Below are positions 12,596 to 20,598 of a DNA stretch of 64,000 bases, piece by piece. A program made the translations under genes and the position numbers. The stretch is from NCBI RefSeq assembly GCF_016086655.4, contig NC_052141.2:11160001-11224000 (forward strand), given 5' to 3'. The notes under the pieces were generated by a model. That model was not told where the DNA came from. It saw only the letters and a program-made list of their open reading frames with translations, and searched no databases. This stretch comes from Lepeophtheirus salmonis. Its lineage: Eukaryota > Arthropoda > Copepoda > Siphonostomatoida > Caligidae. The first letter of the stretch is position 1, and each line of letters begins with the position of its first letter.

Positions 12596-13725
12596 TTAAC
12601 CCGAATGACCCATCGCATAGTTTAACTAACCATAAAAACCAATAGAATAACATTTTTTCGCCCTGATTTTTTTTTTTTTTTTTGACTTTTCCTTACTTGT
12701 CCCGAATATTTAAAAAATCAAAAAAAAATCGTAGAAACATTTCTGTGTAAGCAGTACAAAAAAATGCACAAAGATTGTCTTCCGGGTCAAAATGACCCAT
12801 GATAAAATTTTAACAGAATTGAAACTTACAAAAGTAGTTGCGTAATAAACAATGTTTCTTTGTTTGATTAGTCTCTCTAATACGCAATTTCTTATGCGTA
12901 ATAGCATAATGACAATGCAATATTTGTTCTTTGTCTGTGCATTTCAAGGGAGTATAAAGGTGGTTGGTTTTTTAGAATTCACTGCATTTACATTTTTCAA
13001 TATGAGTGTGCGTGATATTTCTGAAGAAGCTTTCGATCTCATTCTTGAGGAAAACTCTGATTCCAAACTGGAAGAAGAGGACGTATCGTAAGAAGAAGAT
13101 GAAGTGGAGTACAACCCGGACTCCAACGAATTATCATCAGAAGAAGAAACCTCAAATATGGAAAGAGATACTTTATTCTCTAAAAATAGTTCTGTAGCGT
13201 GGTTCTCAACATCCTATGACCGCCATGGAAGGCATGCCGAACGGTAAGTGAGAAAAATGGCTCCAGGACCAACGAGATATGCCGTTTCTCGAGCCAATGA
13301 TATTGTTTCGACCTTCAACCTCTTTCTGACACCCAAAATTGAAAAAAATAGCCTGCAGATGACTAATAGAGAAGGTTTTCTTAAGTATGGAGACAGCTGG
13401 AAAAAAATGGACTCTGCAGACATGCAGGCTTATCTAGGACTGCTAATCTTAGCATGAGTCTATAGATCTCGAGGTGAGGCAGCTGCTAGTCTTTGGGATG
13501 GAGAGAGTGGCAGACCAATTTTTTGAGCTACAATGCCCCTAAAAGTATTTCACCTCTACTCGAGACTACTTCGATTTGACGACCGCGAGTCAAGACTAGC
13601 AATACGTGTGTCCGATAAACTTGCAGGTATAAGAGAGGCTTGGGACAATTGGGTAGAGCAGCTACCATACCTCTTCAATCCTGGGAGTGACGTTACCGTT
13701 GATGAGCAATTGGTTCCTTTTAGAG

Positions 13726-13790
13726 GTAATCTATTTTAATCTTTGATTTCTAAGACTTTCCACTTACATAGTTTTTTTCTTCTTCTAAAG
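13726..13790 (+). other. Intron retained in the piggyBac 1 transposase gene
   Basis: Donor gtaatc and acceptor ttctaaag flank 65 bp containing stops. Removing them restores an unbroken PFRG-RCPFQQY reading, so the splice sites outlived several coding lesions. Confidence 0.75.
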
Positions 13791-13946
13791 GTCGTTGTCC
13801 TTTCCAACAGTATATGCCAAGTAAGCCGGCAACATATGAAGTAAAATTTTGGGTGGCTTGCGATGTCAAATCCAGTTATGCTTGGAAAATCCAGGTATAT
13901 ACAGGAAAGTTGGCCGATGGACACCCAGAGAAACCCCAAGGGATCC

Positions 13947-14586
13947 GCTGTTTTATCGAAAAATTGTGTTCAGCGATGAGGCTCATTTCTGGCTCAACGG
14001 ATACGTAAATAAGCAAAACTGTCGCATCTGGAGTGATGAACAGCCACATGCTATAAATGAATTACCGATGCATCCCGAAAAAACGACAGTTTGGTGTGGT
14101 TTATGGGCTGGTGGCATCATCGGTCCATTTTTCTTCAAAGATGATCGTGGAAGAAACGTTACCGTCAACGGCGAACGCTATCGAGCCATGATACACGACT
14201 TTTTTTTGCCCCAGTTAGCTGAGTTGAACTTGGTTAACATGTGGTTTCATCAAGACGGCGCCACATGCCACACAGCTCGTGAAACAATGAACATGTTGAA
14301 GGATGAATTTGGTGAGCAGCTTATCTCACGAAATGGGCCTGTAAGTTGGCCACCAAGATCGTGCGATTTAACGCCTCTTGATTATTTCTTGTGGGGTTAT
14401 GTAAAGTCGTTAGTCTATGTGGACAAGCCGAACACGATTGAAGCCTTACAGGATAACATAACACGCGTGATTCGTAGAATACAGCCCGAAATGCTCGAAC
14501 AAGTGGCGCAAAATTGGACCTTCCGAATGGACCATTTGAAACGGAGCCGCGGACAACATTTAAATGAAGTTATCTTTAAAACGTAA
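13947..14586 (+). pseudogene. Mariner-type transposase, C-terminal two-thirds
   Basis: About 213 codons read without a stop. The catalytic triad is intact: FSDEAHFWLNG (Asp 1), WFHQDGATCHTA (Asp 2) and WPPRSCDLTPLDYFLWGYVK (Asp 3), with 36 residues between Asp 2 and Asp 3. The N-terminal DNA-binding domain is absent because the fragment begins inside the piggyBac gene. The frame stays open through the upstream piggyBac sequence by chance (from 13849). A relative occurs as a scrap at 21806-22030. Confidence 0.8.
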
Positions 14587-14698
14587 ATGGCAAAGGCTAA
14601 TTTATTGATTTCAATAAAATTTTTGATTCTATGCTGCAAATTTAAGTGTTTTATTCGATTCTTAAAAAAACAACTCTTAAAAAATCACCCTTTACTTG
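13947..14698 (+). mobile_element. 5'-truncated Tc1/mariner-superfamily fragment inside piggyBac 1
   Basis: The piggyBac reading breaks off after QGIR and resumes at LDLTEGL. Between them is mariner-type coding sequence that starts in mid-protein and ends with a short tail (ttaaaaaatcaccctttac) resembling a 3' terminal repeat. No left terminal repeat is present. A cut-and-paste element should bring both ends, so the truncation is either secondary or arose by aberrant repair. Confidence 0.7.
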
Positions 14699-15085
14699 AT
14701 CTGACCGAGGGACTGAGGGGTCACAATGTGACTTGTGATAATTTTTTTACCTCTTATCAACTCGGACAATAGCTCCTGAGGAGGAAGATTACCATGGTTG
14801 GTAAAGTTCGTAAAAACAAGCCTGAGCTCCCACCTGCATTGCATCATAAGAGAGAGAAGTCTTCTCATCAAAATTTGCCTTCACACCCACTACCACTTTA
14901 GTGTCTTATTTACCTAAGAAAAACAAAAATGTATTTCTTCTAAGCACACTGCACAGAGACGGGAGCATTAGTGATCGTGACGATCGAAGGCCAATCATAA
15001 TTATGGACTACAATCGAAACAAAGGATATGTGGACAATCTAGACATGGTAATTGGAGCATACAGCTGCAGAAGGATATCCACATC

Positions 15086-15885
15086 TACCTTTAAAAATAG
15101 TTTTCCAAGTAACTTTTATTTGTAGATTTAAAGTAGGCACAACAGATTTTGGTGTAGGTTTTTTATACAGATACATAATTCTAGGGATATAGTATTTACA
15201 AAGTTGATAGAAACTTCGTCGACAGGGAGAACGCTCGTTCGTCTGCAGAAGGCGGAGCAATATGGACTGTGCCTATGTTTGGGCCTCGTGGAGGAAGGAA
15301 GAGAACCTTGGTCACTTACAAGAAGTGAAGTGTGTGTCCGTGTCAGAGACCTCATCATTAAAAGTCGATTTAGTCCTACGAAGTTTTGGTTCTCTGTTGT
15401 TCCTACTCTCCCGTTCACATCATTGGATAATGGATGTGAAACGGTCTCTCCTTTGGATCATCCCAAGTTGGATAAGGGTACATCGAGCAAGATCGATATG
15501 TCTCCCAGGGACGAGCGGTGATCGTGTCCCTAAAACCTCTATAAGGGTGAAGGTTATGTCTCCCAGGGACGAGCAGGGTGATCATGCCTCTAAAACCTCG
15601 ATAAGGGTGAAGGCTATTTCTCCCAGGGACGAACAGGGTGCTCGTGTCCCTAAAACCTCTATGAGGAGTAATGTTCTCCTTTCTCCGGTGCGCGTGCTGA
15701 GAGCACAGCACGTCTATGGAGATAAAAATTTTATGTACAAGAGCGAATTGTTTGTCCGCGTCTGGACATGGATGGTGCGGATCTATAAGCTGCTATTCAT
15801 GGAGCGGAACCTGTGTAAGCACCGTCATGGATTTGGTGCTTGGGGGTGATGTTATGTATTTCGTATTTCCTTCCCCTTGTTCTTC
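15086..15885 (+). other. Unclassified mobile-element-like block with an in-frame tandem repeat
   Basis: The DNA is more GC-rich than its surroundings. A plus-strand ORF of 195 codons (15262-15849) includes a threefold 20-residue repeat. I recognise no conserved domain. The position, replacing the end of piggyBac 1, suggests a retroelement remnant, but I cannot confirm this. Confidence 0.3.
15501..15678 (+). repeat. Tandem repeat, three 60-bp units
   Basis: Units start at 15501, 15559 and 15619 with TCTCCCAGGGACGA. The period is 60 bp apart from a 2-bp loss in unit 1. In the plus frame the units read as variants of SPRDEQG...KTSIRVK. An open frame also crosses the block on the minus strand. 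Confidence 0.85.
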
Positions 15886-16044
15886 CCATGAAGAAGAGGG
15901 GTGATTATCTTTTTGATTAAACTCCACGTCTCGCTTGTGTTTTGCAACCTAAAGTTATGACATCTTTAACTGGATTCCGATGTCAGAACAAGAAAATATT
16001 ATTTGGATCAATCTTTTATTTCAATATTCTGTATATATAATTTA
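15886..16044 (+). repeat. Segment shared with the hAT-like element
   Basis: From catgaagaagaggggtga to about tataatttagt this nearly matches 17548-17710 inside hAT-like copy 2; its first part also matches about 4490-4565 in copy 1. It is a third, partial occurrence, lying just before piggyBac 2. Confidence 0.75.
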
Positions 16045-16165
16045 GTTACTATTCTTGTGAACTCGTTATAGATGTTGTACAAATGTATTGTTTTGAGCAA
16101 TATTTATCACAAATATTAGATGTCAATAGTAGTCAGTGCCTCTTAATTTAGTAAATTTTTTTCAG

Positions 16166-16614
16166 ATTGTCTTTGGAAGAAATACAATCTTTGCTTGATG
16201 AAGAATATTCTGACAGTGAAACTGAGTGTGCTCAAGTTTTAACAATTGAACCGCCCATTGAAGAAGCAGTAGCGGACACAGACTGTTACTCTGATTCATC
16301 CGACAATCAGGTGACATGTAATCCCGATCATTTACCAAGAAGAATTTTACTTTCTAAAGTCGTACCAAATGAAATCGAATCAGAAACACCTGAAACTCCA
16401 GCGACAAAGAAACCTCGCAAAGAGAAAATTATTTGGCATAAAAATTTAAAAACATTGAATGTGATTTTACAGAAGAAATTGGTGAAGATATAATATTATC
16501 TGAATGTGCTTTAGAATGTATTGGTTGCTTCTGGACAGATGAATGGTTACAATTTATTTGTGATAAAAGTAAGATTTATGCTCATCAGAAGTCACTAGCA
16601 TCTGATGTAATGAC
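16166..16614 (+). pseudogene. piggyBac transposase 2, N-terminal segment
   Basis: A polypyrimidine tract and AG (tttttttcag) precede LSLEEIQSLLDEEYSDSE, so this looks like an internal exon whose first exon and ATG lie upstream and were not identified. The acidic N-terminus, then KKPRKEKIIWHK, is typical of the family. A single-nucleotide frameshift near 16450 moves the reading to another frame: CALECIGCFWTDEWLQFICD, ending SDVMTK where the hAT-like element interrupts. The text continues at 18140 in the same frame. Confidence 0.75.
16607..16614. repeat. 8-bp target site duplication, left, hAT-like copy 2
   Basis: GTAATGAC abuts the left terminal repeat. GTTATGAC at 18140-18147 abuts the right, one mismatch. 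The right copy fits the hAT target preference nTnnnnAn, and both lie at the point where the piggyBac reading is broken. Confidence 0.75.
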
Positions 16615-18139
16615 TAAAGGTGATAATTTTGGTAAGAATAGAAAAGCGTGCGAGGAGAAGAGAAGAAATACTTATGGCATCATTGATTAAATAATATACA
16701 TCTTCTTCTATCAATCAGGAACGTTATCATTCCCGCCTTTATTATTCAATATTAATATATTATTAGATGGTGATAGTCGATAAGGAACTGAATAAAATGC
16801 CTAAAATAACGTCGCCTTCTGTCTGGATTTATGAAAATGGGGGCCCAGGAATTTGGAAAATATTTACTTTGAATTTTGTACCATCTAACAGTAAGTATTC
16901 ATTTTTTTTTTAAATCTAATCCTAAAATATGATTCTATTTTAGCTAAAATTATCAAGAATTATGATACACAACTCATTAAATGGCAAAAACAAGTGCTTA
17001 AATGGTCACAACAACGGGAGTAGTAGCTTTGGATGGTTTGCAACTAGTTTGTCTGAGACTAGTTTCTTCACTTAAAGACTTACGTATGATAATTAAGTTT
17101 TCAAATATTACATAGTCAATAAATATTACTTTTTTTACCACTTAAGGCTTAGCTATGGTTGATAGGCTCCAAGAAATGGTGTTCAGAAAACTCATAAAAG
17201 GAAAAAACAACTGCTTATATGGTCACAACAACGGGGTAGTTACATTGGTTGTAGCATTATAATTAGCAATTTTTGTATATCCTTCATGATAATAGTATGT
17301 TGTTATATAAGCATAAATAACGGGGGAAATCTTTTTGATGCTCTTAATAAGGAGTAATATCGCCGGACATTACTACATAAATAGTTTTTGCTCTAAATCT
17401 TTAAGATGGATTTATTTCTAACATTTTTTTTATTAATATATTTATTGCGTAATTTTATGATTTTGATATTTACTTTATTATTAATAATTAGTTAGATCTC
17501 ATCGGTAGAGATATATCTATCCTGTGCACAATTGTATATAGCAACTTCCACATGAAGAAGAGGGGTGATTATCTTTTTGATTGAACTCCACGTCTCGCTT
17601 GTTTTTTGCAACCTAAAGTTATGACATCTTTAACTGGATTCCGGTGTCAGAACAAGAAAATATTATTTGGATCAATCTTTTATTTCAATATTCTGTATAT
17701 ATAATTTAGTGTTATTAGTTATATGATTCCAATTGTTTAATTTGGTATATTTAACATAAATGTATGATGGTATATTTTTTATTATGTAGATTATATTTAA
17801 TTGAAGCCTTCTTTTTAAACTTGGAACTTCAAATATATTTCGAAATACTCTACTTTGTCGTTTCATTAGCTATTATTCTGAGAATAAGGTTAATAATGAA
17901 TTACAATTTTATGGAATGTGATGTTATAAAATCTACTGTAACGGATAAAAACGTCTAAGTCAACTATACGTAGTATATCTTCATTAAACATTTTGCTAAT
18001 AAATACTTTCTTTATACCCTCAAAAATCATAATAAAGCAGGCAGATGATAATCACATCAGTATTTTAAACATTGATACCATATGTATTTTTTCCCCCTTC
18101 TCCTTGCACGCGTTTTTCTCTACAATATTATCAACTTTA
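16615..18139. mobile_element. hAT-like element, copy 2
   Basis: It starts TAAAGGTGATAATTTTGG and ends CAATATTATCAACTTTA, the same ends as copy 1. Sequence close to copy 1 covers both flanks. The region with the C2H2 finger (copy 1 about 3605-3950) is deleted, leaving only the start MPKITSPSVWIYENGG at 16797. An extra 330 bp at 17645-17971 is partly shared with 15886-16044, so copy 1 probably lost it. A short internal duplication around 16980-17230 repeats the phrase tggtcacaacaacggg. Confidence 0.75.
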
Positions 18140-18826
18140 GTTATGACTAAGGATAATCTACGAGTATTTTTTGCGATACTAGTTCTCTCTGGTTACAATA
18201 AATTACCAAATCGACGATTTTATTGGTCAGCCAAAGAAGATATAATAAGCCCTTTGGTGAGCAATTCTATGAGAAGAGACACGTTTGATCAAATAATGCG
18301 ATGTCTTCATTTTTCTGATAACATGCAAATGCAAAATGATAGATTTCACAAAGTAAGACCAATATTCACACACATGTATCAGATCATGAAGAATAGTAAA
18401 TTTCAAGTAAAATTAATGAGCGTAGATGAAATAATGGTGCCATATTATGGAAGGCATGGGGATAAACAATATATTAGAGGGAAACCTGTTAGATTTGGCT
18501 TCAAGCTTTGGGCTGCATGTGCTTCTGACGGCACTTTGCTGCATGTTGAGCCTTATTGTGGATCATATACAAACATACCTGATCATGGATTTGCCCACGG
18601 TCCAAATGTTGTATTAGAAAGTGTAAATAAGACTGGACTATAAGAAGGACAGCATGTAATCTGTGACAATTATTTTGGAACTGTTCTTATGCTGAAAGAA
18701 CTCGCACGAATGAAAATTGCTTGCACTACAACTCTTCGTGAAGACCGGTTGGGTGGAGCTCCAGTCTTGTCAAGGCCACATATGAACAAAAAAGCTCGTG
18801 GATCCATGGAAGAGGCATATACAGAT
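18140..18826 (+). pseudogene. piggyBac transposase 2, middle (catalytic) segment
   Basis: This resumes at MTKDNLRVFFAILVLSGYNK, right after the target duplication. It runs through VSNSMRRDTFDQIMRCLHFS and SVDEIMVPYYGRHGDKQYIR, with catalytic Asp 1 encoded at 18425-18427. An in-frame TAA after NKTGL (near 18642) is followed at once by EGQHVICDNYFGTVLMLKEL, with Asp 2 at 18665-18667. The segment ends GSMEEAYTD, where the viral insert begins. Apart from that nonsense codon it reads well. Confidence 0.8.
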
Positions 18827-18954
18827 TGTATTTATTAATAGACGTAAAAAATTCCGAAGGCTTTCTATACAACGCCTTCCTCTTTCTATAAAATATTTCT
18901 GGTTGAACGTCTACACCGTCCATAACGACATTTATTTCTCCTCTTCCAAACCAT
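18827..18954 (-). pseudogene. Divergent basic ORF start, possible CRESS capsid N-terminus, truncated
   Basis: An ATG at 18954 (minus) opens a short frame very rich in Arg and Lys (first residues MVWKRRNKCRYGRCRR) that stops near 18886. A neighbouring frame over the next 60 bp is also basic (FYRKRKALYRKP). This fits one basic N-terminal domain with a frame disruption, ending at the piggyBac junction. Arg-rich N-termini are usual in CRESS capsids, and the position, diverging from Rep across the origin, is where a capsid gene would be. No jelly-roll part is present, so the assignment is inference. Confidence 0.4.
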
Positions 18955-19040
18955 GACTGAACCGGAAGGGGGTAAACGGCGGTAGTAACTATGACTCTCT
19001 TAAGGATACTTAATAAATATTACATAACCTGTTGCAAAAA

Positions 19041-19078
19041 CGGGAAAATAAAAAGCTGCCGGGAAAAAGGGGGGAAAA
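19041..19078. repeat. Iteron-like direct repeats beside the viral origin
   Basis: CGGGAAAA occurs at 19041-19048 and 19060-19067 and GGGGAAAA at 19071-19078, within 40 bp and about 35 bp from the stem-loop. Short direct repeats near the stem-loop are where CRESS Rep proteins bind. Function is inferred from position only. Confidence 0.45.
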
Positions 19079-19112
19079 TGGTTAAGAAAGGACTATAAAC
19101 CAGCGCGCACGT

Positions 19113-19141
19113 GGGAATTGGGTAATACTATACCAATTGCC
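19113..19141 (-). other. CRESS-virus origin stem-loop with nonanucleotide TAGTATTAC
   Basis: AATTGG (19116-19121) pairs with CCAATT (19133-19138), extended past one mismatch by two G-C pairs. The 11-nt loop holds GTAATACTA, whose complement is TAGTATTAC, the Rep nicking nonanucleotide of circoviruses, cycloviruses and nanoviruses. It lies 60 bp upstream of the Rep start. An exact 9-mer in a stem-loop at the expected place is strong evidence for an origin. Confidence 0.85.
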
Positions 19142-19200
19142 TTTCAAAGAAAAACACACACTATTTAATATATTTACAGTTTTCCTTTTCTTTTCTAAAA

Positions 19201-20028
19201 ATGGTGCGATCTAATAGAATATGTTTTACTTTAAATAATTATACAAATGATGAACAAATTGCAATAGAAGATTTCCTGGATCAGCATGCTGATGATTTGA
19301 TTTATGCTATTGTTGGAGAGGAATATGGTTTAAATGGACCTCTACACTTACAAGGTTATATACATTTTAAAACCTCATATTTAAGAGCATGCAGTGGAAT
19401 TTTAAGATACTGGAGAAGTTTGCCTGGTTTAGGACGAGCTCATATAGAAGATTCTAGGGGCTCGGATTATGCCAATAAAGAATACTGCGAAAAAGATGGT
19501 ATTTACATCGATTGGGGAAGTCCTCAAGAACCACCAATGATTATAACAGATAGATTTGCAGAACTTGTTAACGGAATACAACATGAAAATTGGAAAATGC
19601 AACATTGTTTAGAAAATTATCCAGATTTAGCTTTAAAATATCATTTTCAAATACAAAAAATAATTGACACAAATTATAAAAAATTTGTAAGCCCTATAAC
19701 TAATTTAAGAGAATGGCAAGATAATGTTATTAATAAAATAAATATTCAAAATAACAAATACTTTTTGTCATTGACGAAGGATGGCAATAAGGGTAAATCG
19801 ACATTAACCAAACATTTAGTATCAACACAAGATGCATGGTCATGTACTGGTGGAAAAGTTACAGATTTGATGACTGCATATGATACGGATACAAAAATAG
19901 CAATTTTTGATATGGCGAGAAGTAACGCAAGTGATTACTGGCCATGGAATTTTATGGAAAATCTAAAAAATGGAATGTTCACAACTACAAAGTATAAGGG
20001 GGTAATGAAGCCATTCAAACAAAGATAA
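19201..20028 (+). CDS. rep: CRESS-DNA virus replication-associated protein (Rep), endogenous, 3'-truncated
   Basis: Rep starts rolling-circle replication by nicking the origin and acts as a superfamily 3 helicase. The ATG has a good context (aaaATGG). The 275-residue product has rolling-circle motif I (CFTLNNY, 8-14), motif II (HLQGYIHF, 49-56) and motif III (YCEK, 95-98, nicking Tyr95). The helicase part has Walker A (DGNKGKST, 194-201) and Walker B (IAIFDM, 233-238). The reading then reaches the region leading into motif C (NGMFTTTKYKG) and stops at KQR-TAA. Motif C with its Asn and the arginine finger are missing, so helicase activity is not expected. No frameshift or internal stop occurs over 828 bp. 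The stop TAA straddles the viral/piggyBac junction. Confidence 0.9.
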   Translation: MVRSNRICFTLNNYTNDEQIAIEDFLDQHADDLIYAIVGEEYGLNGPLHLQGYIHFKTSYLRACSGILRYWRSLPGLGRAHIEDSRGSDYANKEYCEKDGIYIDWGSPQEPPMIITDRFAELVNGIQHENWKMQHCLENYPDLALKYHFQIQKIIDTNYKKFVSPITNLREWQDNVINKINIQNNKYFLSLTKDGNKGKSTLTKHLVSTQDAWSCTGGKVTDLMTAYDTDTKIAIFDMARSNASDYWPWNFMENLKNGMFTTTKYKGVMKPFKQR

Positions 20029-20598
20029 TATGTCTCATTAGTTAAATGGAAAGATAACAAAGTATTAAGTGTAGCTTCGAACAAGATGAGAGCACAGCCA
20101 TTGCAGAAAGTGAAGCGGTGGGACAGGAAGCAGAAGAAATATATTTATATAGATATTCCAAATTCTATTTGTATCTACAATAAATACATGGGAGGTGTTG
20201 ACCTTTTCGATCAACAAGTAGCAGCCTACAGAATAAGGATAAGATCAAAAAAATGGTGGCGGCCTTTGTTTGCATGGAATGCCAATGCACAAGTCGTCAA
20301 TGCTTGGCGTTTCAGCAGACGAAATAACCCTAATTTCAGCCTTCTGAATTTTACTAGAAATTTAGTTATTGCAGTGCTGAAAACATACGGGGTTGCAAAG
20401 AAGCGTCCAGGCCCAAAATATCCATTGGGAAGTGCAGCAGAAAGTGTTCGACACAGCAATGAAGGCCACTGGACTGCAAGAGGAGAACGTGCTAGAAGTA
20501 GATGCAAAGAATGTAAAGGCCGCACACCTCATATATGTAAAAAGTGTAAAGTTCCTTTGCACCCAGAATGCATGGAACCTTATCACACAAAGGAGTAA
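20029..20598 (+). pseudogene. piggyBac transposase 2, C-terminal segment with Cys-rich zinc finger
   Basis: It begins YVSLVKWKDNKVLSVASNKM in the same frame as the viral Rep and right after its TAA. Catalytic Asp 3 is at 20200-20202 (NKYMGGVDLFDQQVAAYR). The end is the family's cross-brace zinc finger: CKECKGRTPHICKKCKVPLH, then PECMEPYHTKE and a stop. This 190-codon stretch has no lesion. Comparison with the piggyBac text left of the insert suggests a small indel at the junction (tctcatta). An ATG at 20086 could start a separate short protein. Confidence 0.8.

Larger units (their letters stand above)
12596..15085 (+). mobile_element. piggyBac element 1, decayed and invaded by a mariner fragment
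   Basis: A possible left end, TTAACCCGAATGACCCATCG, begins with the TTAA target. A near-palindromic motif, GGGTCAAAATGACCC (12784-12798), lies where piggyBac subterminal repeats often do. The transposase gene follows and is split by a mariner-family fragment at about 13947-14698. Its text stops abruptly after GAYSCRR near 15080, where unrelated sequence begins, so the right end is lost. Outer limits are approximate. Confidence 0.6.
13002..15085 (+). pseudogene. piggyBac transposase 1, pseudogene
   Basis: The start MSVRDISEEAFDLILEENSD has the acidic N-terminus usual for the family. In-frame stops occur near 13089, 13242, 13455 and 13524. A 65-bp intron (13726-13790, GT...AG) cleanly joins VDEQLVPFRG to RCPFQQYMPSKPATYEVKFW. 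Catalytic Asp 1 is in VDEQLVPF. After QGIR the reading is cut by the mariner fragment and resumes at LDLTEGLRGHNVTCDNFFTS, which holds Asp 2. Further changes of frame lead to YLPKKNKNVFLLSTLHRDGS and NRNKGYVDNLDMVIGAY (Asp 3). The C-terminal zinc finger is missing. All three Asp codons survive but the gene is dead. Confidence 0.8.
18827..20026 (+). mobile_element. Endogenous CRESS-DNA virus fragment (about 1.2 kb)
   Basis: This non-piggyBac DNA sits exactly where the transposase reading breaks (left edge after ACAGAT, right edge AGATAATATGTC). The 4-bp AGAT at both edges is either a short duplication or joining microhomology. In order it holds a divergent basic ORF start (minus), a non-coding region with iteron-like repeats and a nonanucleotide stem-loop, and a Rep gene (plus). 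That is an ambisense CRESS arrangement, opened so that the end of Rep and most of the presumed capsid gene are missing. The nonanucleotide lies on the strand opposite Rep, as in cyclovirus-type genomes. Confidence 0.85.
16166..20598 (+). mobile_element. piggyBac element 2 (coding part), split by a hAT-like element and a CRESS-virus insert
   Basis: Three transposase segments, 16166-16614, 18140-18826 and about 20027-20598, read on from each other once two insertions are disregarded. Insertion 1 is a hAT-like element with an 8-bp target duplication. Insertion 2 is viral. Past the gene, a near-palindrome GGGAACATATGTGCCC at 20709-20724 resembles a piggyBac subterminal repeat. Exact TTAA-flanked ends were not found. 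Confidence 0.75.

Noticed and set aside
15850..15962. Possible Copia-type LTR (TGTTATG...TTATGACA)
   Set aside because: Its second half is shared with the interior of both hAT-like copies rather than with a partner LTR, and no clear primer-binding site or polyprotein was found.
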